58,281 nucleotides of DNA from Dehalococcoidia bacterium (lineage in GTDB: Bacteria > Chloroflexota > Dehalococcoidia > Bin125). The DNA is taken from positions 1 through 58,281 of the forward strand of contig JAJDYG010000018.1 in NCBI GenBank assembly GCA_022822855.1, read 5' to 3'. Below are positions 32,341-44,480 of this stretch, piece after piece (within the stretch, counting starts at the first letter, position 1; each line of letters opens with the position of its first letter). The notes under the pieces are model-generated. The model had not been told where the DNA came from. It was given only the letters and a program-made list of their open reading frames with translations, and searched no databases. The position numbers and the translations under genes are program-made.

Positions 32341-33645
32341 CTACTGCTCGTCCCCGTCCGCTTCCGATGCGTCGCCCTCGGCGCTGCAGCGGAAGCTCTC
32401 GATCAACGGTAATGCTACGGATTCCGGGTCGTCCGGGTCCAGGACGTGCAAGGCAAACTCGCGACCGCCATCCCGGCAGTACCAGGCGAAAGATTGGATC
32501 TTCATCAGCCCTTCACCGAACTGGGTCTCGGTCTCTCCGGTGCGCGCCGGCTGCCCGTCAACCAAGCTCCATTCCCGTAGCCCGGATACGTTCTCGATCC
32601 CGAGGGAGTCCCGCAGTGATTGCTGAATCGCCGTGTCGCCGTCATAGAACGCTTCGCCCAGCACTTGCCAGGTCAAAACCGCCTTCAGCGCCGTCGTCGA
32701 CTGCAGGACGAAGATGCCCGCTTCGGCGCTCGGCGGATTGCTGGTCGGCTGACCAAACTCCTGCGAAACATCGGCGGGGTCGTAGCCGATCACGAAGTCG
32801 AACCGGTCATAGCGCCCCGGCCGCGCCGTCAGCTCCAGCGGCAGGATGAAGGTGGTCAATGCGCGATCCAACGCCGACGCAACGCCCTCATAATCCTCCA
32901 GCACCGCGCCGGCGCGAAGCACGATCGCCACGTCCTCGACCCGGACCAGCAGCGCGTGCCAGCGGACCTGGAACCCGCCGGTCGCTCGCCGATCCTCATC
33001 CCAGTCATACCGTTCCGCCGCCTCGCCGGTCACCGTGGTTGTCTCCACGATCGCGTCGAACTCGACCCCGTCAGGCAGCGACAACGACGATCGCAACAAC
33101 GTCTCGGAGTCCGTACCGTCGTCCTGCACCACGTCCACGCCGATCAGCGCCCGGCCCGTCTCCGACAGGAACGACACACGATCAATCCCATTCGAGTTCG
33201 GGTCGCAGAAGGGTGAACAGATCAGCTCGAACGAGTACCCGTAGCTGGGATTGGTGTAGCGCCGGACAATGTCGTCGGACGTCTCGATCGGCCCGGCGTC
33301 CTGCGCTGGTGAGGAATCCTCGTCGTCCTGCTCGGCTTGCTCGTCAGCCGCGGCCTGCTCTTGCGAGGCGTCTTGCTGATCCGCCTGGTCGGCCTGGTCT
33401 GCCGAGGTCGACTGCTGGTCCGCGCCCTCGGCTTCCTGCGTCTGAGCGGCGGACCCCCCTTGCTCCTGGCCCGACTGATCGGCGTCGTCAGCCGCCGACG
33501 ATGGCTCCGAGTCCCCGTCCGCGCCAGGCCGGAAGAACTCGTTCGATTGGATGTGCTCGTTGGGATTCGAACCGCAGGCAACGGCGAGGAACGCGATCAA
33601 TATCGACAGTGCTACCAGACCGGCGACCGCCTGTAACTTCGTCAC
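32341..33645 (-). CDS. Hypothetical lipoprotein with a long acidic/Gln-rich linker
   Basis: 434 residues. The signal ends in a lipobox (FLAVAC, Cys24), so it is an exported lipid-anchored protein. Residues about 40-120 are low complexity (D, Q, A, E, S). The folded part starts near RRYTNPSYGYSFELICS, a PsbP-like opening seen in many lipoproteins, and seems to have two similar halves (the second near YDRFDFVIGYDP). Function unknown. Its start overlaps the methyltransferase end by 4 bp. Confidence 0.75.
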   Translation of the reverse strand: MTKLQAVAGLVALSILIAFLAVACGSNPNEHIQSNEFFRPGADGDSEPSSAADDADQSGQEQGGSAAQTQEAEGADQQSTSADQADQADQQDASQEQAAADEQAEQDDEDSSPAQDAGPIETSDDIVRRYTNPSYGYSFELICSPFCDPNSNGIDRVSFLSETGRALIGVDVVQDDGTDSETLLRSSLSLPDGVEFDAIVETTTVTGEAAERYDWDEDRRATGGFQVRWHALLVRVEDVAIVLRAGAVLEDYEGVASALDRALTTFILPLELTARPGRYDRFDFVIGYDPADVSQEFGQPTSNPPSAEAGIFVLQSTTALKAVLTWQVLGEAFYDGDTAIQQSLRDSLGIENVSGLREWSLVDGQPARTGETETQFGEGLMKIQSFAWYCRDGGREFALHVLDPDDPESVALPLIESFRCSAEGDASEADGDEQ

Positions 33646-34490
33646 GACGCCGACTCCGCCACCACGATCAATCGCTCACCGTCGCCGGCAGGCGCGTAGT
33701 CCCACGAGCCGTACCAGTCGAGCGGCCGCAATCCGCACACCGCGAGCAGACCTGCCATCTCACCGGCGTTGAGGTTCACGCGCAACGGGAATCTGGCCAG
33801 CGATCGGCGCACCCGGCCCGTGTCTTCAGTTGCGTCGTACTGGTAAGTAATCCAGGCGATCGGCAGCGCTCGGTCCAGCGCGTCGCCGTAGTATCGATCC
33901 AGCGCCAACTCCTGGCACGCGCTCTTGGTCACCACTTCTCCCGCTTCCGATTGCCGCACCCACTCCTGATGGATGATCGCCGGCGACGGTTCAATGTCGT
34001 CCGGTCGTGGCGCGGTCCAGTCGATCACCAGCCGGCCGCCGTCGGCCAGATGCCGCTCCGCGACCCGCAGCGACGCCAGTTGATCCTTGCGACTGAGCAG
34101 ATGCTGGAACGTCGACAGCCCGAAGACCACCCAATCGAATTGCGCATCCAGGCGCAGACAGCGCATATCTCCAGGCGCCACATCGACACCGGCCTCCCGC
34201 ATCCGATCCTGGCCGACTCCGAGCATCGCATCCGAGCTGTCCACAGCGGTCACGGAACGATCGTTGAGGGCAAGTGGCACTGCGATGCGGCCGCTGCCGG
34301 CTCCAAGTTCCAGGACTCGCTGGCCCGGACCCGTGAGTTCCAGCAGCATCGCCACGTCATCGCTCAGCGGACCGAAGTCGAGGTCGTACCAGGGCGCGAT
34401 CGCGCGGAGCGCGCGTTCCTGATCATCGCCAGACCAGTTGAGTGGATCGTCCACGCGGCCTCCGCTCGCCCTCTGCACCGCTGTGGGCAA
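33642..34490 (-). CDS. Class I SAM-dependent methyltransferase
   Basis: 282 residues from TTG; a GTG 12 codons on (34454) with GGAGG nearby is equally possible. Motif I is VLELGAGSGRIAVPLA, motif II TAVDSSDAML, and GDMRCLRLDAQFDWVVFGLSTFQHL follows. The C-terminal third has no recognisable substrate motif. Divergent from apt; the 62-bp gap must hold both promoters. Confidence 0.82.
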   Translation of the reverse strand: MPTAVQRASGGRVDDPLNWSGDDQERALRAIAPWYDLDFGPLSDDVAMLLELTGPGQRVLELGAGSGRIAVPLALNDRSVTAVDSSDAMLGVGQDRMREAGVDVAPGDMRCLRLDAQFDWVVFGLSTFQHLLSRKDQLASLRVAERHLADGGRLVIDWTAPRPDDIEPSPAIIHQEWVRQSEAGEVVTKSACQELALDRYYGDALDRALPIAWITYQYDATEDTGRVRRSLARFPLRVNLNAGEMAGLLAVCGLRPLDWYGSWDYAPAGDGERLIVVAESAS

Positions 34491-34540
34491 GGGTATCAGC
34501 GAACCGGCCTGAAACTCGGACCCAACGAAGCATCCGCTAG

Positions 34541-34546
34541 TACGCT
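34541..34546 (+). promoter_or_regulatory. Putative -10 box TACGCT for the apt operon, leaderless
   Basis: TACGCT ends 6 nt before the apt ATG, with no Shine-Dalgarno. It would drive the whole SAM-cycle operon. Confidence 0.45.
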
Positions 34547-34552
34547 GACCTC

Positions 34553-35083
34553 ATGACCGACACACCCACCGCGCACGACCTCGTCGCACAGTATATTCGC
34601 GCCATCCCGGACTTCCCCGAGCCCGGAATCCTCTTCCGCGACATCACTCCGCTCCTCGCGGAACCCGCCGCTTTCGCCCACGCGCTGGATTGGCTGACCG
34701 CGCAGTGCGATGGCGCCGACGCCGTCGTCGGCGTCGAGTCGCGAGGCTTCATCCTCGGCGCGCCGATCGCGCAGCGCCTCAATCGGCCGTTCGTGCCGAT
34801 CCGCAAAGCCGGCAAGTTGCCCGCCAACACAATCACGCGCTCGTACGATCTCGAGTACGGATCAGCGACGATTGAAATGCACTCCGACGCCTTGAGTTCC
34901 GGTGCGCGGGTTGCGCTCGTCGATGACCTGCTCGCCACCGGAGGCACCGCCGAGGCATCGCTCCAGCTCCTGATTCAGGCCGGCGCGGATGTGGCCGCCG
35001 TCGCCTTCCTGATCGAGCTCGAGGCGCTCAACGGACGCGATCGATTGCTGCCGCATGACATCGTCTCGATGCTGGTCTACTGA
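34553..35083 (+). CDS. apt: Adenine phosphoribosyltransferase
   Basis: 176 residues. IPDFPEPGILFRDITPLL at the start, VGVESRGFILGAPIA, and the PRPP-binding loop ALVDDLLATGGTAEA. Converts adenine and PRPP to AMP. First gene of the SAM-cycle cluster; the adenine would come from MtnP immediately downstream and from HpnG. A 13-bp tandem repeat covers its stop codon. Confidence 0.96.
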   Translation: MTDTPTAHDLVAQYIRAIPDFPEPGILFRDITPLLAEPAAFAHALDWLTAQCDGADAVVGVESRGFILGAPIAQRLNRPFVPIRKAGKLPANTITRSYDLEYGSATIEMHSDALSSGARVALVDDLLATGGTAEASLQLLIQAGADVAAVAFLIELEALNGRDRLLPHDIVSMLVY

Positions 35084-35107
35084 GCCGGTCTACTGAGCTG
35101 GTCTACC
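35074..35107 (+). repeat. 13-bp tandem repeat (2.6 copies) over the apt stop codon
   Basis: GGTCTACTGAGCC, GGTCTACTGAGCT and GGTCTACC are consecutive. The TGA of the first unit is the apt stop. Confidence 0.9.
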
Positions 35108-35128
35108 AAGAATGGGAAAGGCGCCGAG

Positions 35129-36007
35129 ATGACCAACGACCGTCCGACCGCACAGCTCGGCGTGATCGGCGGTTCAGGCTTCTACAAGATGCCTGGCCTC
35201 AGCGATGTCGACCGCTGGAATCCGGCGACGCCCTTCGGCGACACCTCGGACGAGATCGTGATCGGCACGCTGCACGGCAAGCGAGTCGCCTTCCTGCCTC
35301 GGCATGGCGTCGGACACCGACTGATGCCGCATGAGATTCCGGTTCGCGCCAATATCTGGGCGCTCAAGGCTCTCGGCGTGCAAGGGATCCTGGCCGTCTC
35401 GGCCGTCGGCTCGCTGAGGCAGGAAATCGTGCCCGGTCACATGGTCGTCCCCGACCAGATCATCGACCGAACCCGCGCCGGACGTCCAATCACATTCTTC
35501 GGCGATGGCATCGTCGTGCATGTCGGCTTCGCCGACCCATTCTGCGCCGACCTGAGCAACCGCCTGGTGGAGAGCGCCGGCCGGGTCGGGCAGACCGTCC
35601 ATGCTGGGGGCGCATACATCGCCATGGAAGGTCCGTTGTTCAGTACGCGGGCCGAATCGCACATGTACCGTTCCTGGGACGCCTCGATCATCGGTATGAC
35701 CGCGGTGCCCGAGGCCAAGCTCGCCCGCGAGGCGGAGATCGCCTACGCCATGCTGGCGACCGCCACCGACTATGACGTCTGGCACGAGTCGGAAGCCGAC
35801 GTCACCGCCGCGGCCGTTGCCGAGATCGTCGCGCAGAACGTGCAATCGGCCCAGCGCATCATCGCCGACCTCAGCGAGCATCTGCCCGACGACTGGACAT
35901 CGACGGCCGATGGAGCGCTGTTCGGCGCGATCATGACCGACCCACGGCGCATCCCGGCCGAGACGCTGGAACGCTACGCGCTACTGATCGAGGGCCGTCT
36001 GCCGTGA
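35129..36007 (+). CDS. mtnP: S-methyl-5'-thioadenosine phosphorylase
   Basis: 292 residues. LGVIGGSGFYKMPGL, LPRHGVGHRLMPHEIPVRAN, the phosphate/purine block IAMEGPLFSTRAES and MTAVPEAKLAREAEI are all typical of MTAP. Releases adenine and methylthioribose-1-phosphate from MTA, the by-product of polyamine synthesis. GAAAGG precedes the ATG. Its stop overlaps the kinase start (GTGA). Confidence 0.94.
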   Translation: MTNDRPTAQLGVIGGSGFYKMPGLSDVDRWNPATPFGDTSDEIVIGTLHGKRVAFLPRHGVGHRLMPHEIPVRANIWALKALGVQGILAVSAVGSLRQEIVPGHMVVPDQIIDRTRAGRPITFFGDGIVVHVGFADPFCADLSNRLVESAGRVGQTVHAGGAYIAMEGPLFSTRAESHMYRSWDASIIGMTAVPEAKLAREAEIAYAMLATATDYDVWHESEADVTAAAVAEIVAQNVQSAQRIIADLSEHLPDDWTSTADGALFGAIMTDPRRIPAETLERYALLIEGRLP

Positions 36008-36954
36008 CCAGCGACCCGCCTGTCGAGTTGGCAGTCGTGGGCGCGGTGGCCCTGGATGAAATCCACAGCCAGGCCGGGGACATCGACCAGGTGCTCGGCG
36101 GCTCGGCCGTGTACGCCAGCCTGGCCGCCTCGCTGCTGGCGCAGACCGCTCCGATTTCGGTGATCGGCGACGACTTTGATCAGTCGCTGCTCCAACCGCT
36201 AATCGACCGGGGCGTCTGCCTCGACGGAATCGAACGAACCCAGGGACCCAACTTCCGCTGGGGTTGCCGCTACTCTCCCGACGGCGACGTGCGGGAAACC
36301 CTGTACACCCACGCGGGCGTCTACGACACGCATCCCATCGTCGTCGGCGAGACCATTCGACATGCCCGCCACGTCCTCCTGACCGCCGGCAATCCAGACC
36401 AGAACCATCGAGCGATGCAGCAGATGGTCGAGCCGCAACTGGTCGCGATCGACACCATCGAACGCGAGGTGGCGGATCGGCGAGACGAGTTCCGCGAGCA
36501 GTTGCGCTACGCAGACATCGTCTCGATCAACACCCTGGAGGCCGCGCACCTGATCCAGTGGCCGGGACAGGAAGACGATCCGGAGCTTCCGCTCGCCGCC
36601 TGGCGAGAGATTCACGCGCTCGGGCCGACAGTCTTCATCCTCAAGAAGGCGTCGCATGGGGTGGAGATCTTTGAACGCGGGCGGCGGACCCTGGTCAGTG
36701 CGGTGCCGCATATCGAGGCGACCGATCCGACGGGGGCCGGGGACACATTCATCAGCGCTCTGCTCAGCGCGGTCTCGCGCGGTTACGACCTGATCCAGGG
36801 CGCGGTCTGGGGTTGCGCGGCCGCGTCATTTGCGATCGAGCAGTTCGGCATCGAGGGAATCATGGCGGCGACAACAGAGTCCGTCGCCCGGCGGACCTCC
36901 CAGATCACTGTCGACGGCGTCCCTGCATCGACGCTGTTCCCCACAACGCGGTAA
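36004..36954 (+). CDS. PfkB-family sugar/nucleoside kinase
   Basis: 316 residues from GTG. VVGAVALDEI and VLGGSAVYASLAASLL are the N-terminal PfkB blocks; ATDPTGAGDTFISALL is the C-terminal signature with the catalytic Asp. Substrate not readable. Its place between mtnP and ahcY suggests adenosine (to pull AHCY forward) as the substrate; methylthioribose is less likely because MtnP already gives the phosphorylated sugar. Confidence 0.85.
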   Translation: MTSDPPVELAVVGAVALDEIHSQAGDIDQVLGGSAVYASLAASLLAQTAPISVIGDDFDQSLLQPLIDRGVCLDGIERTQGPNFRWGCRYSPDGDVRETLYTHAGVYDTHPIVVGETIRHARHVLLTAGNPDQNHRAMQQMVEPQLVAIDTIEREVADRRDEFREQLRYADIVSINTLEAAHLIQWPGQEDDPELPLAAWREIHALGPTVFILKKASHGVEIFERGRRTLVSAVPHIEATDPTGAGDTFISALLSAVSRGYDLIQGAVWGCAAASFAIEQFGIEGIMAATTESVARRTSQITVDGVPASTLFPTTR

Positions 36955-36964
36955 CGTTTCCGCC

Positions 36965-40334
<3,370 letters not shown>

Positions 40335-40394
40335 GCAGGCGAGCGGAAGCCACCCGCGAGGAGCGTCCGTCCGTTTCAACGCACAGGCTGCGGC

Positions 40395-40796
40395 TTAGCG
40401 CTTCGTGTACTGAGGCGCCTTGCGGGCTCGCTTGAGGCCCGGCTTCTTGCGTTCCTTGGCCCGCGGGTCGCGAGTCAGCATCCCGGCCTGTCGGAGTGGA
40501 CGACGCAGGGTCTCGTCGCTGGCCAGCAGCGCGCGGGCGATGCCAAGTCGGATCGCGCCGGCCCAGCCATTGACGCCTCCGCCGGTGCATCGCACCACCG
40601 CCGAGAAGCTGTTCTGCATTCCGGTGTGCCGCAGCGGTTCCTCGATCAGACGACGCTGCTCAGGTCGGCGGAAGAGATCGTTCGCGTCTTTGCCGTTCAC
40701 CGTGATCTGGCCGTTGCCGGGGTATAGACGCACGCGTGCGATCGACGTCTTTCGACGCCCCAGCCCGAAGTAGTAGTGTCCTGCCGTGGTCGTCAT
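40395..40796 (-). CDS. rpsI: Ribosomal protein uS9
   Basis: 133 residues ending in the conserved basic RKAPQYTKR that reaches the P-site tRNA. GLGRRKTSIARVRLYPG is the N-terminal hallmark. Last gene of the ribosomal superoperon and 3 bp after rplM. Confidence 0.97.
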   Translation of the reverse strand: MTTTAGHYYFGLGRRKTSIARVRLYPGNGQITVNGKDANDLFRRPEQRRLIEEPLRHTGMQNSFSAVVRCTGGGVNGWAGAIRLGIARALLASDETLRRPLRQAGMLTRDPRAKERKKPGLKRARKAPQYTKR

Positions 40797-40799
40797 TGA

Positions 40800-41240
40800 C
40801 TATTCCGCTTCCTGTCCGGCCATGGGTCCGGCAAACTGTCCCGCGTGGGGGTGATCGGGGCCTGCATAGACGCGCAGGTGACGATACTGCGTCCGGCCCA
40901 GTCGATTCTTGGGCAGCATGCCCCGCACCGCATGCTCAATCACCCGCTCGGGACGCTTGGCCAGCATGTCCTTGAGCGTGGTCTCCCTGAGATTGCCCAT
41001 GTGCCCCGAGTGCCGGTAGTACACCTTTTGCTCGAGTTTGCGGCCCGTGACTGCCACTTTGCCCGCATTGACGACCACGACGTAGTCGCCGATGTCCTGT
41101 GACGGATGAAAGGCCGGCTTGTGCTTGCCGCGCAGCAACGTCGCGACTTCTGTCGCCAGCCGCCCTAGCGGGCGGTCGGCGGCGTCGATCAGATGCCATG
41201 AGCGCGGCACCTGGTGCGATCCAAGAACGGTGGTCGACAT
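40800..41240 (-). CDS. rplM: Ribosomal protein uL13
   Basis: 146 residues. [19 protein letters not shown] and the [20 protein letters not shown] block are diagnostic. Paired with rpsI as in most bacteria. It starts 3 bp after truA. Confidence 0.97.
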   Translation of the reverse strand: MSTTVLGSHQVPRSWHLIDAADRPLGRLATEVATLLRGKHKPAFHPSQDIGDYVVVVNAGKVAVTGRKLEQKVYYRHSGHMGNLRETTLKDMLAKRPERVIEHAVRGMLPKNRLGRTQYRHLRVYAGPDHPHAGQFAGPMAGQEAE

Positions 41241-41243
41241 TCT

Positions 41244-42050
41244 TCAATCTCCCTCACGATCCCTCGGAGTAACTCGGGGACAGGTTTGTGTCGTGAACAG
41301 GGGCCGAGCGTACTCGACTTCGGCCAGGGTGAGGCCGCAGGAAGGCGCCGTTGGGCCCATGGAACCAGGTTCCGCGGCCCCGAAGGAGCTCTGGAACTCG
41401 TCCAGGCCGGCTCTGCCACGAGCGACTTCGACGACCGCCCCAGCCATCCGCCGTACCTGATGCTGCAGAAAGGAGTCGGCTCGGAATCGCAGATGCACGG
41501 ATTCGTCCATGGTCTCCAGCGAAGCTTCCTGCAACGTTCGAGTGGTCGAGCGGTCCCTGGTTGGCGGCGTGAACGGGGCGAAGTCGTGGGTTCCAATCAA
41601 GATCGACAGTGCCGACGCGCCTGCGCTGGCGTCGAATGGCGGGGACACGATCCAGGCGCGCCGTCGCCACAGCGGTTGACGCTGATGCGACAGTCTCAGT
41701 TCGTAGCGATAGCTGCGCGAGAGAGCGTCGCGCCTCGGATCGAAGTCGTCGGCTACAGCGGCGACCGCTTGCACAGCGACCGCTGTCGGCAGAAAGTGAT
41801 TCAGTCCTCTGACCCAACGGTGCGGCGGCATCGCCTCCGGGGATTTCTCGCTCACGAACGAAGCGACTTGTCCCGTGGCATGCACGCCCGCGTCGGTACG
41901 GCCCGCAAACGAGACCGGGCACGAGTCGCCGCTCAGCGACCTCAGCGCAGTTTGCAGGGCACCCTGCACCGTGGGACGATTCGGCTGCCATTGCGACCCT
42001 GCGAACTCCGTACCGTCATATTGCAGCAAGAGCGCCCAACGTTGGCTCAC
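41244..42050 (-). CDS. truA: tRNA pseudouridine38-40 synthase TruA
   Basis: 268 residues from GTG. VSFAGRTDAGVHATGQVASF contains the catalytic Asp, preceded by LLLQYDGTEFAGSQWQP. FLQHQVRRMAGAVVEVARGR is the C-terminal block. Modifies the anticodon arm of tRNA. Located between rplQ and rplM, a common arrangement. Confidence 0.96.
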   Translation of the reverse strand: MSQRWALLLQYDGTEFAGSQWQPNRPTVQGALQTALRSLSGDSCPVSFAGRTDAGVHATGQVASFVSEKSPEAMPPHRWVRGLNHFLPTAVAVQAVAAVADDFDPRRDALSRSYRYELRLSHQRQPLWRRRAWIVSPPFDASAGASALSILIGTHDFAPFTPPTRDRSTTRTLQEASLETMDESVHLRFRADSFLQHQVRRMAGAVVEVARGRAGLDEFQSSFGAAEPGSMGPTAPSCGLTLAEVEYARPLFTTQTCPRVTPRDREGD

Positions 42051-42076
42051 TGCCCTGGTTTCGATTCGTTGTCTGG

Positions 42077-42490
42077 TTACTCTTCGGCTGCGTCCTCGTC
42101 GGCGGCGCCTTCTTCGTCAATCTGGGCAGCGGCCCGTTCGACGAGCTCGATGTGCGCCATCTGCGCGCCGTCCCCCCGGCGAGGCCCGAGCTTGATGATT
42201 CTCGTGTAGCCGCCGTTGCGCTGGGCAAAGCGCGGCGCGATGTCGTCAAACAACGTGCGTAGCACCTTGCGATCGGTCAGAACGGCGCCTGCCTGGCGGC
42301 GGGCGTGCAGATCGCCGCGCTTACCGAGCGTGATCATCTTCTCAGCCACCGGCCGGATCGTCTTCGCCTTTGCCTCGGTGGTCACGATCGCCTCATGGCG
42401 CAGCAGGTCGGTCACCTGGTTGCGAACCAGCGCCGACCGGTGCGAACGGCTGCGACTCAGTCCACGCCCGCTCTTTCGATGCCTCATCAT
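42077..42490 (-). CDS. rplQ: Ribosomal protein bL17
   Basis: 137 residues. [20 protein letters not shown] and [20 protein letters not shown] are diagnostic. About 15 extra C-terminal residues are acidic ([13 protein letters not shown]), like several other proteins of this cluster. Confidence 0.97.
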   Translation of the reverse strand: MMRHRKSGRGLSRSRSHRSALVRNQVTDLLRHEAIVTTEAKAKTIRPVAEKMITLGKRGDLHARRQAGAVLTDRKVLRTLFDDIAPRFAQRNGGYTRIIKLGPRRGDGAQMAHIELVERAAAQIDEEGAADEDAAEE

Positions 42491-42544
42491 CCACTCCTGC
42501 TGTCGCTGTCGAGCTCGTCCGGTCGACGTGGCTCGTTCGCTTCC

Positions 42545-43714
42545 CTACTCGTCGACGCCGCTGCCTGCCTCGCGAAGAGCTTCAAGCAACGCAGCACCGA
42601 GAGATCCCGTGATCTCCGGGTCTTCATCGCCGCCAACCGCCGCTTCCGGCTCCGCGGACGGAGCGCTCGACAACGACGGAACCTCTGCAGTCTCCTCTGG
42701 AGACGGTGGCAACGTCGTCAGGATCTCCTCGCTGCTGGGCGCAAAGACGCCGTCGCGCGCGCGGCGCACGCGAGGATCGTCTTCGTCGATCAGGTTCAGT
42801 TCGAGCAGCTTGTCGATCAGCTCGATGTATGACTTTTCGCCGAAGTTGCGAAGCGTCAACAGCTCATCGTCGCTCTTCTCAAGGATCTGTCCAACGAGCA
42901 TCAAACCGCTCCGCTTGAGGCAGTTATGCGCTCTCACCGAGAGCTGCAGCTCCTCGATCGGCATGTCGTACTGCTCGGCGGTCAGGCCAACCCTCGCATG
43001 CGCCGGAAGCTGACGCGCCGTAATCGGCTGACCCATCGTCTCGAACAGTTCGAGTTCAGTGCGTAGCGAGCGGGCCGCCGATTGGACCGCGTCGATGCCC
43101 GAGATTGTGCCGTCGGTCCAGACCTCGATCAGCAACTGCTCAAAATCGCTGCCGCGACCGCCGGACGCGGGCAAGACCTCATATGACACCTTGCGCACCG
43201 GCGTAAAGACTGCGTCCAGTGGGATCACGCCGAGCAATTGCTCGCCGTTCTGGCTGCGTTCCGACGGCTGGAAGCCAAATCCAGTCTCGACATCCATGAC
43301 GACGTCCAGGCGGCCTTCATCGCCGTCCAGGGTTGCCAGGTACAGGTCGGGATTGACGATCTTGTAGTCGCCGGGGACCTCAATGTCGCCTGCCGTGATT
43401 CGCGAGGCGCCATTGACGTTGAGATGCATCTCTGCGGGTCGATCTGCGATCGCGTGGATGCGGATCTCACGCAGATTCAACAGAAACTCGGTCGTGTCTT
43501 CCTTCATCTGGGGAATCGTGGAGAACTCGTGCTGGACCTGGTCGATCCGGACGGACGTGATCGCCGCGCCGCGGATGCCGCTCAGCAGGACGCGCCGCAG
43601 CGCGTTGCCCTCGGTGTGCGCGAATCCTCGCGTCAGCGGCTCGACCGCGATGCGGACGTAGTCGTCGCGCTCTTCTTCTATCGAGAGTTTGGGAGTTTCG
43701 GTAGCCAGGATCAC
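42545..43714 (-). CDS. rpoA: RNA polymerase alpha subunit
   Basis: 389 residues, about 65 longer than usual. N-terminal dimerisation domain (GFAHTEGNALRRVLLSGIRG) and C-terminal UP-element-binding domain (ELQLSVRAHNCLKRSG then LTLRNFGEKSYIEL). The extra residues all follow the CTD: a low-complexity acidic/serine-proline tail ending in a predicted helix (LGAALLEALREAGSG). The tail could contact regulators or be disordered. Confidence 0.96.
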   Translation of the reverse strand: MILATETPKLSIEEERDDYVRIAVEPLTRGFAHTEGNALRRVLLSGIRGAAITSVRIDQVQHEFSTIPQMKEDTTEFLLNLREIRIHAIADRPAEMHLNVNGASRITAGDIEVPGDYKIVNPDLYLATLDGDEGRLDVVMDVETGFGFQPSERSQNGEQLLGVIPLDAVFTPVRKVSYEVLPASGGRGSDFEQLLIEVWTDGTISGIDAVQSAARSLRTELELFETMGQPITARQLPAHARVGLTAEQYDMPIEELQLSVRAHNCLKRSGLMLVGQILEKSDDELLTLRNFGEKSYIELIDKLLELNLIDEDDPRVRRARDGVFAPSSEEILTTLPPSPEETAEVPSLSSAPSAEPEAAVGGDEDPEITGSLGAALLEALREAGSGVDE

Positions 43715-43762
43715 GTTGTCGTGTCCCTCCCTGGGACTGTGGGTTGGTGTGGCTCGCCGGAT

Positions 43763-44389
43763 TTAGCGCGAGTAGTACTCGACGATGGCGTTCTCATCGA
43801 CTCGCATGTCAATGTCTTCGCGTGCGGGCGCGGCGGTCAGCTCGCCCTCCAGCTGGATTGGGTCGATCCGCAGCCAACCGGGCACTTCGCGAGAGCCCTG
43901 CCAGGTGCGGGCCATTTCGTAGAACTTGCTCTTGCGGCCCCGTTCCGTCCAGCCGACCTTGTCTCCGATTCGCGTCTCGATCGACGGGATGTCGGCTTTC
44001 TTGCCGTTCAGGGTGATGTGTCCGTGCCGCACGAGTTGTCGCGCCTGCGCGCGAGACTCGGCGATGCCCAAGCGATAGACGACGTTGTCGAACCGGAGCT
44101 CAAGCATCTGTAACAGGTTGTCGCCGGTGGCGCCGGGGCGTCGGTTGGCCTCGGCGAACATCCGCCGGAACTGGCGCTCGAGGACACCGTAGGTCTTGCG
44201 GACTTTCTGCTTCTCCTTGACCTGCTCACCGTAGTCGGAGACCTTGCGCCGGCGCGGAGAACGCTGACCGGGCGGTTGGTTACGACGGTCGATGGCGCAC
44301 TTCGGGCCGACGCAGCGTTCGCCCTTGAGCATCAGCTTCTCGCCGGCGCGACGGCAGATTCGGCAGACGGGTCCGGTGTATCGAGCCAT
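43763..44389 (-). CDS. rpsD: Ribosomal protein uS4, zinc-binding form
   Basis: 208 residues. The N-terminus has four cysteines (CRICRR, then ERCVGPKC), the C+ zinc-binding type. S4 RNA-binding domain at SRAQARQLVRHGHITLNGKK. A primary rRNA binder for 30S assembly. The 91-bp gap to rpsK contains a three-unit 10-bp repeat. Confidence 0.97.
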   Translation of the reverse strand: MARYTGPVCRICRRAGEKLMLKGERCVGPKCAIDRRNQPPGQRSPRRRKVSDYGEQVKEKQKVRKTYGVLERQFRRMFAEANRRPGATGDNLLQMLELRFDNVVYRLGIAESRAQARQLVRHGHITLNGKKADIPSIETRIGDKVGWTERGRKSKFYEMARTWQGSREVPGWLRIDPIQLEGELTAAPAREDIDMRVDENAIVEYYSR

Positions 44390-44411
44390 TGGCGGGTCTC
44401 TCTGTCGTGGT

Positions 44412-44441
44412 TGGGGTCCGGATTAGTCCAGGTTTGTCCAG
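44412..44441 (-). repeat. Three-unit 10-bp repeat resembling the TTGGACANNN array
   Basis: Read on the minus strand: CTGGACAAAC, CTGGACTAAT, CCGGACCCCA. GGAC recurs at exact 10-bp spacing and the first unit matches array units 7 and 8 closely. It lies in the gap between rpsK and rpsD, pointing in the direction of their transcription. Decay is strong by the third unit, so chance cannot be excluded. Confidence 0.6.
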
Positions 44442-44480
44442 AGCTAGCGCGATCTGGAGGGGGTTTTCGGCTGAAAGTCG

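Noticed and set aside
26937..32849. A 1970-codon open frame on the plus strand
   Set aside because: It runs antisense or out of frame across the SPL gene, retropepsin pair, serine hydrolase, LLM, trxA, plsX and lipoprotein genes, all of which have clear family motifs. Its own translation is low-complexity Arg/His/Ala-rich, a typical shadow in high-GC DNA.
40335..40394. Shared terminator between metK and rpsI
   Set aside because: The 60-bp gap has only short imperfect GC matches and no T-run; not enough to call.
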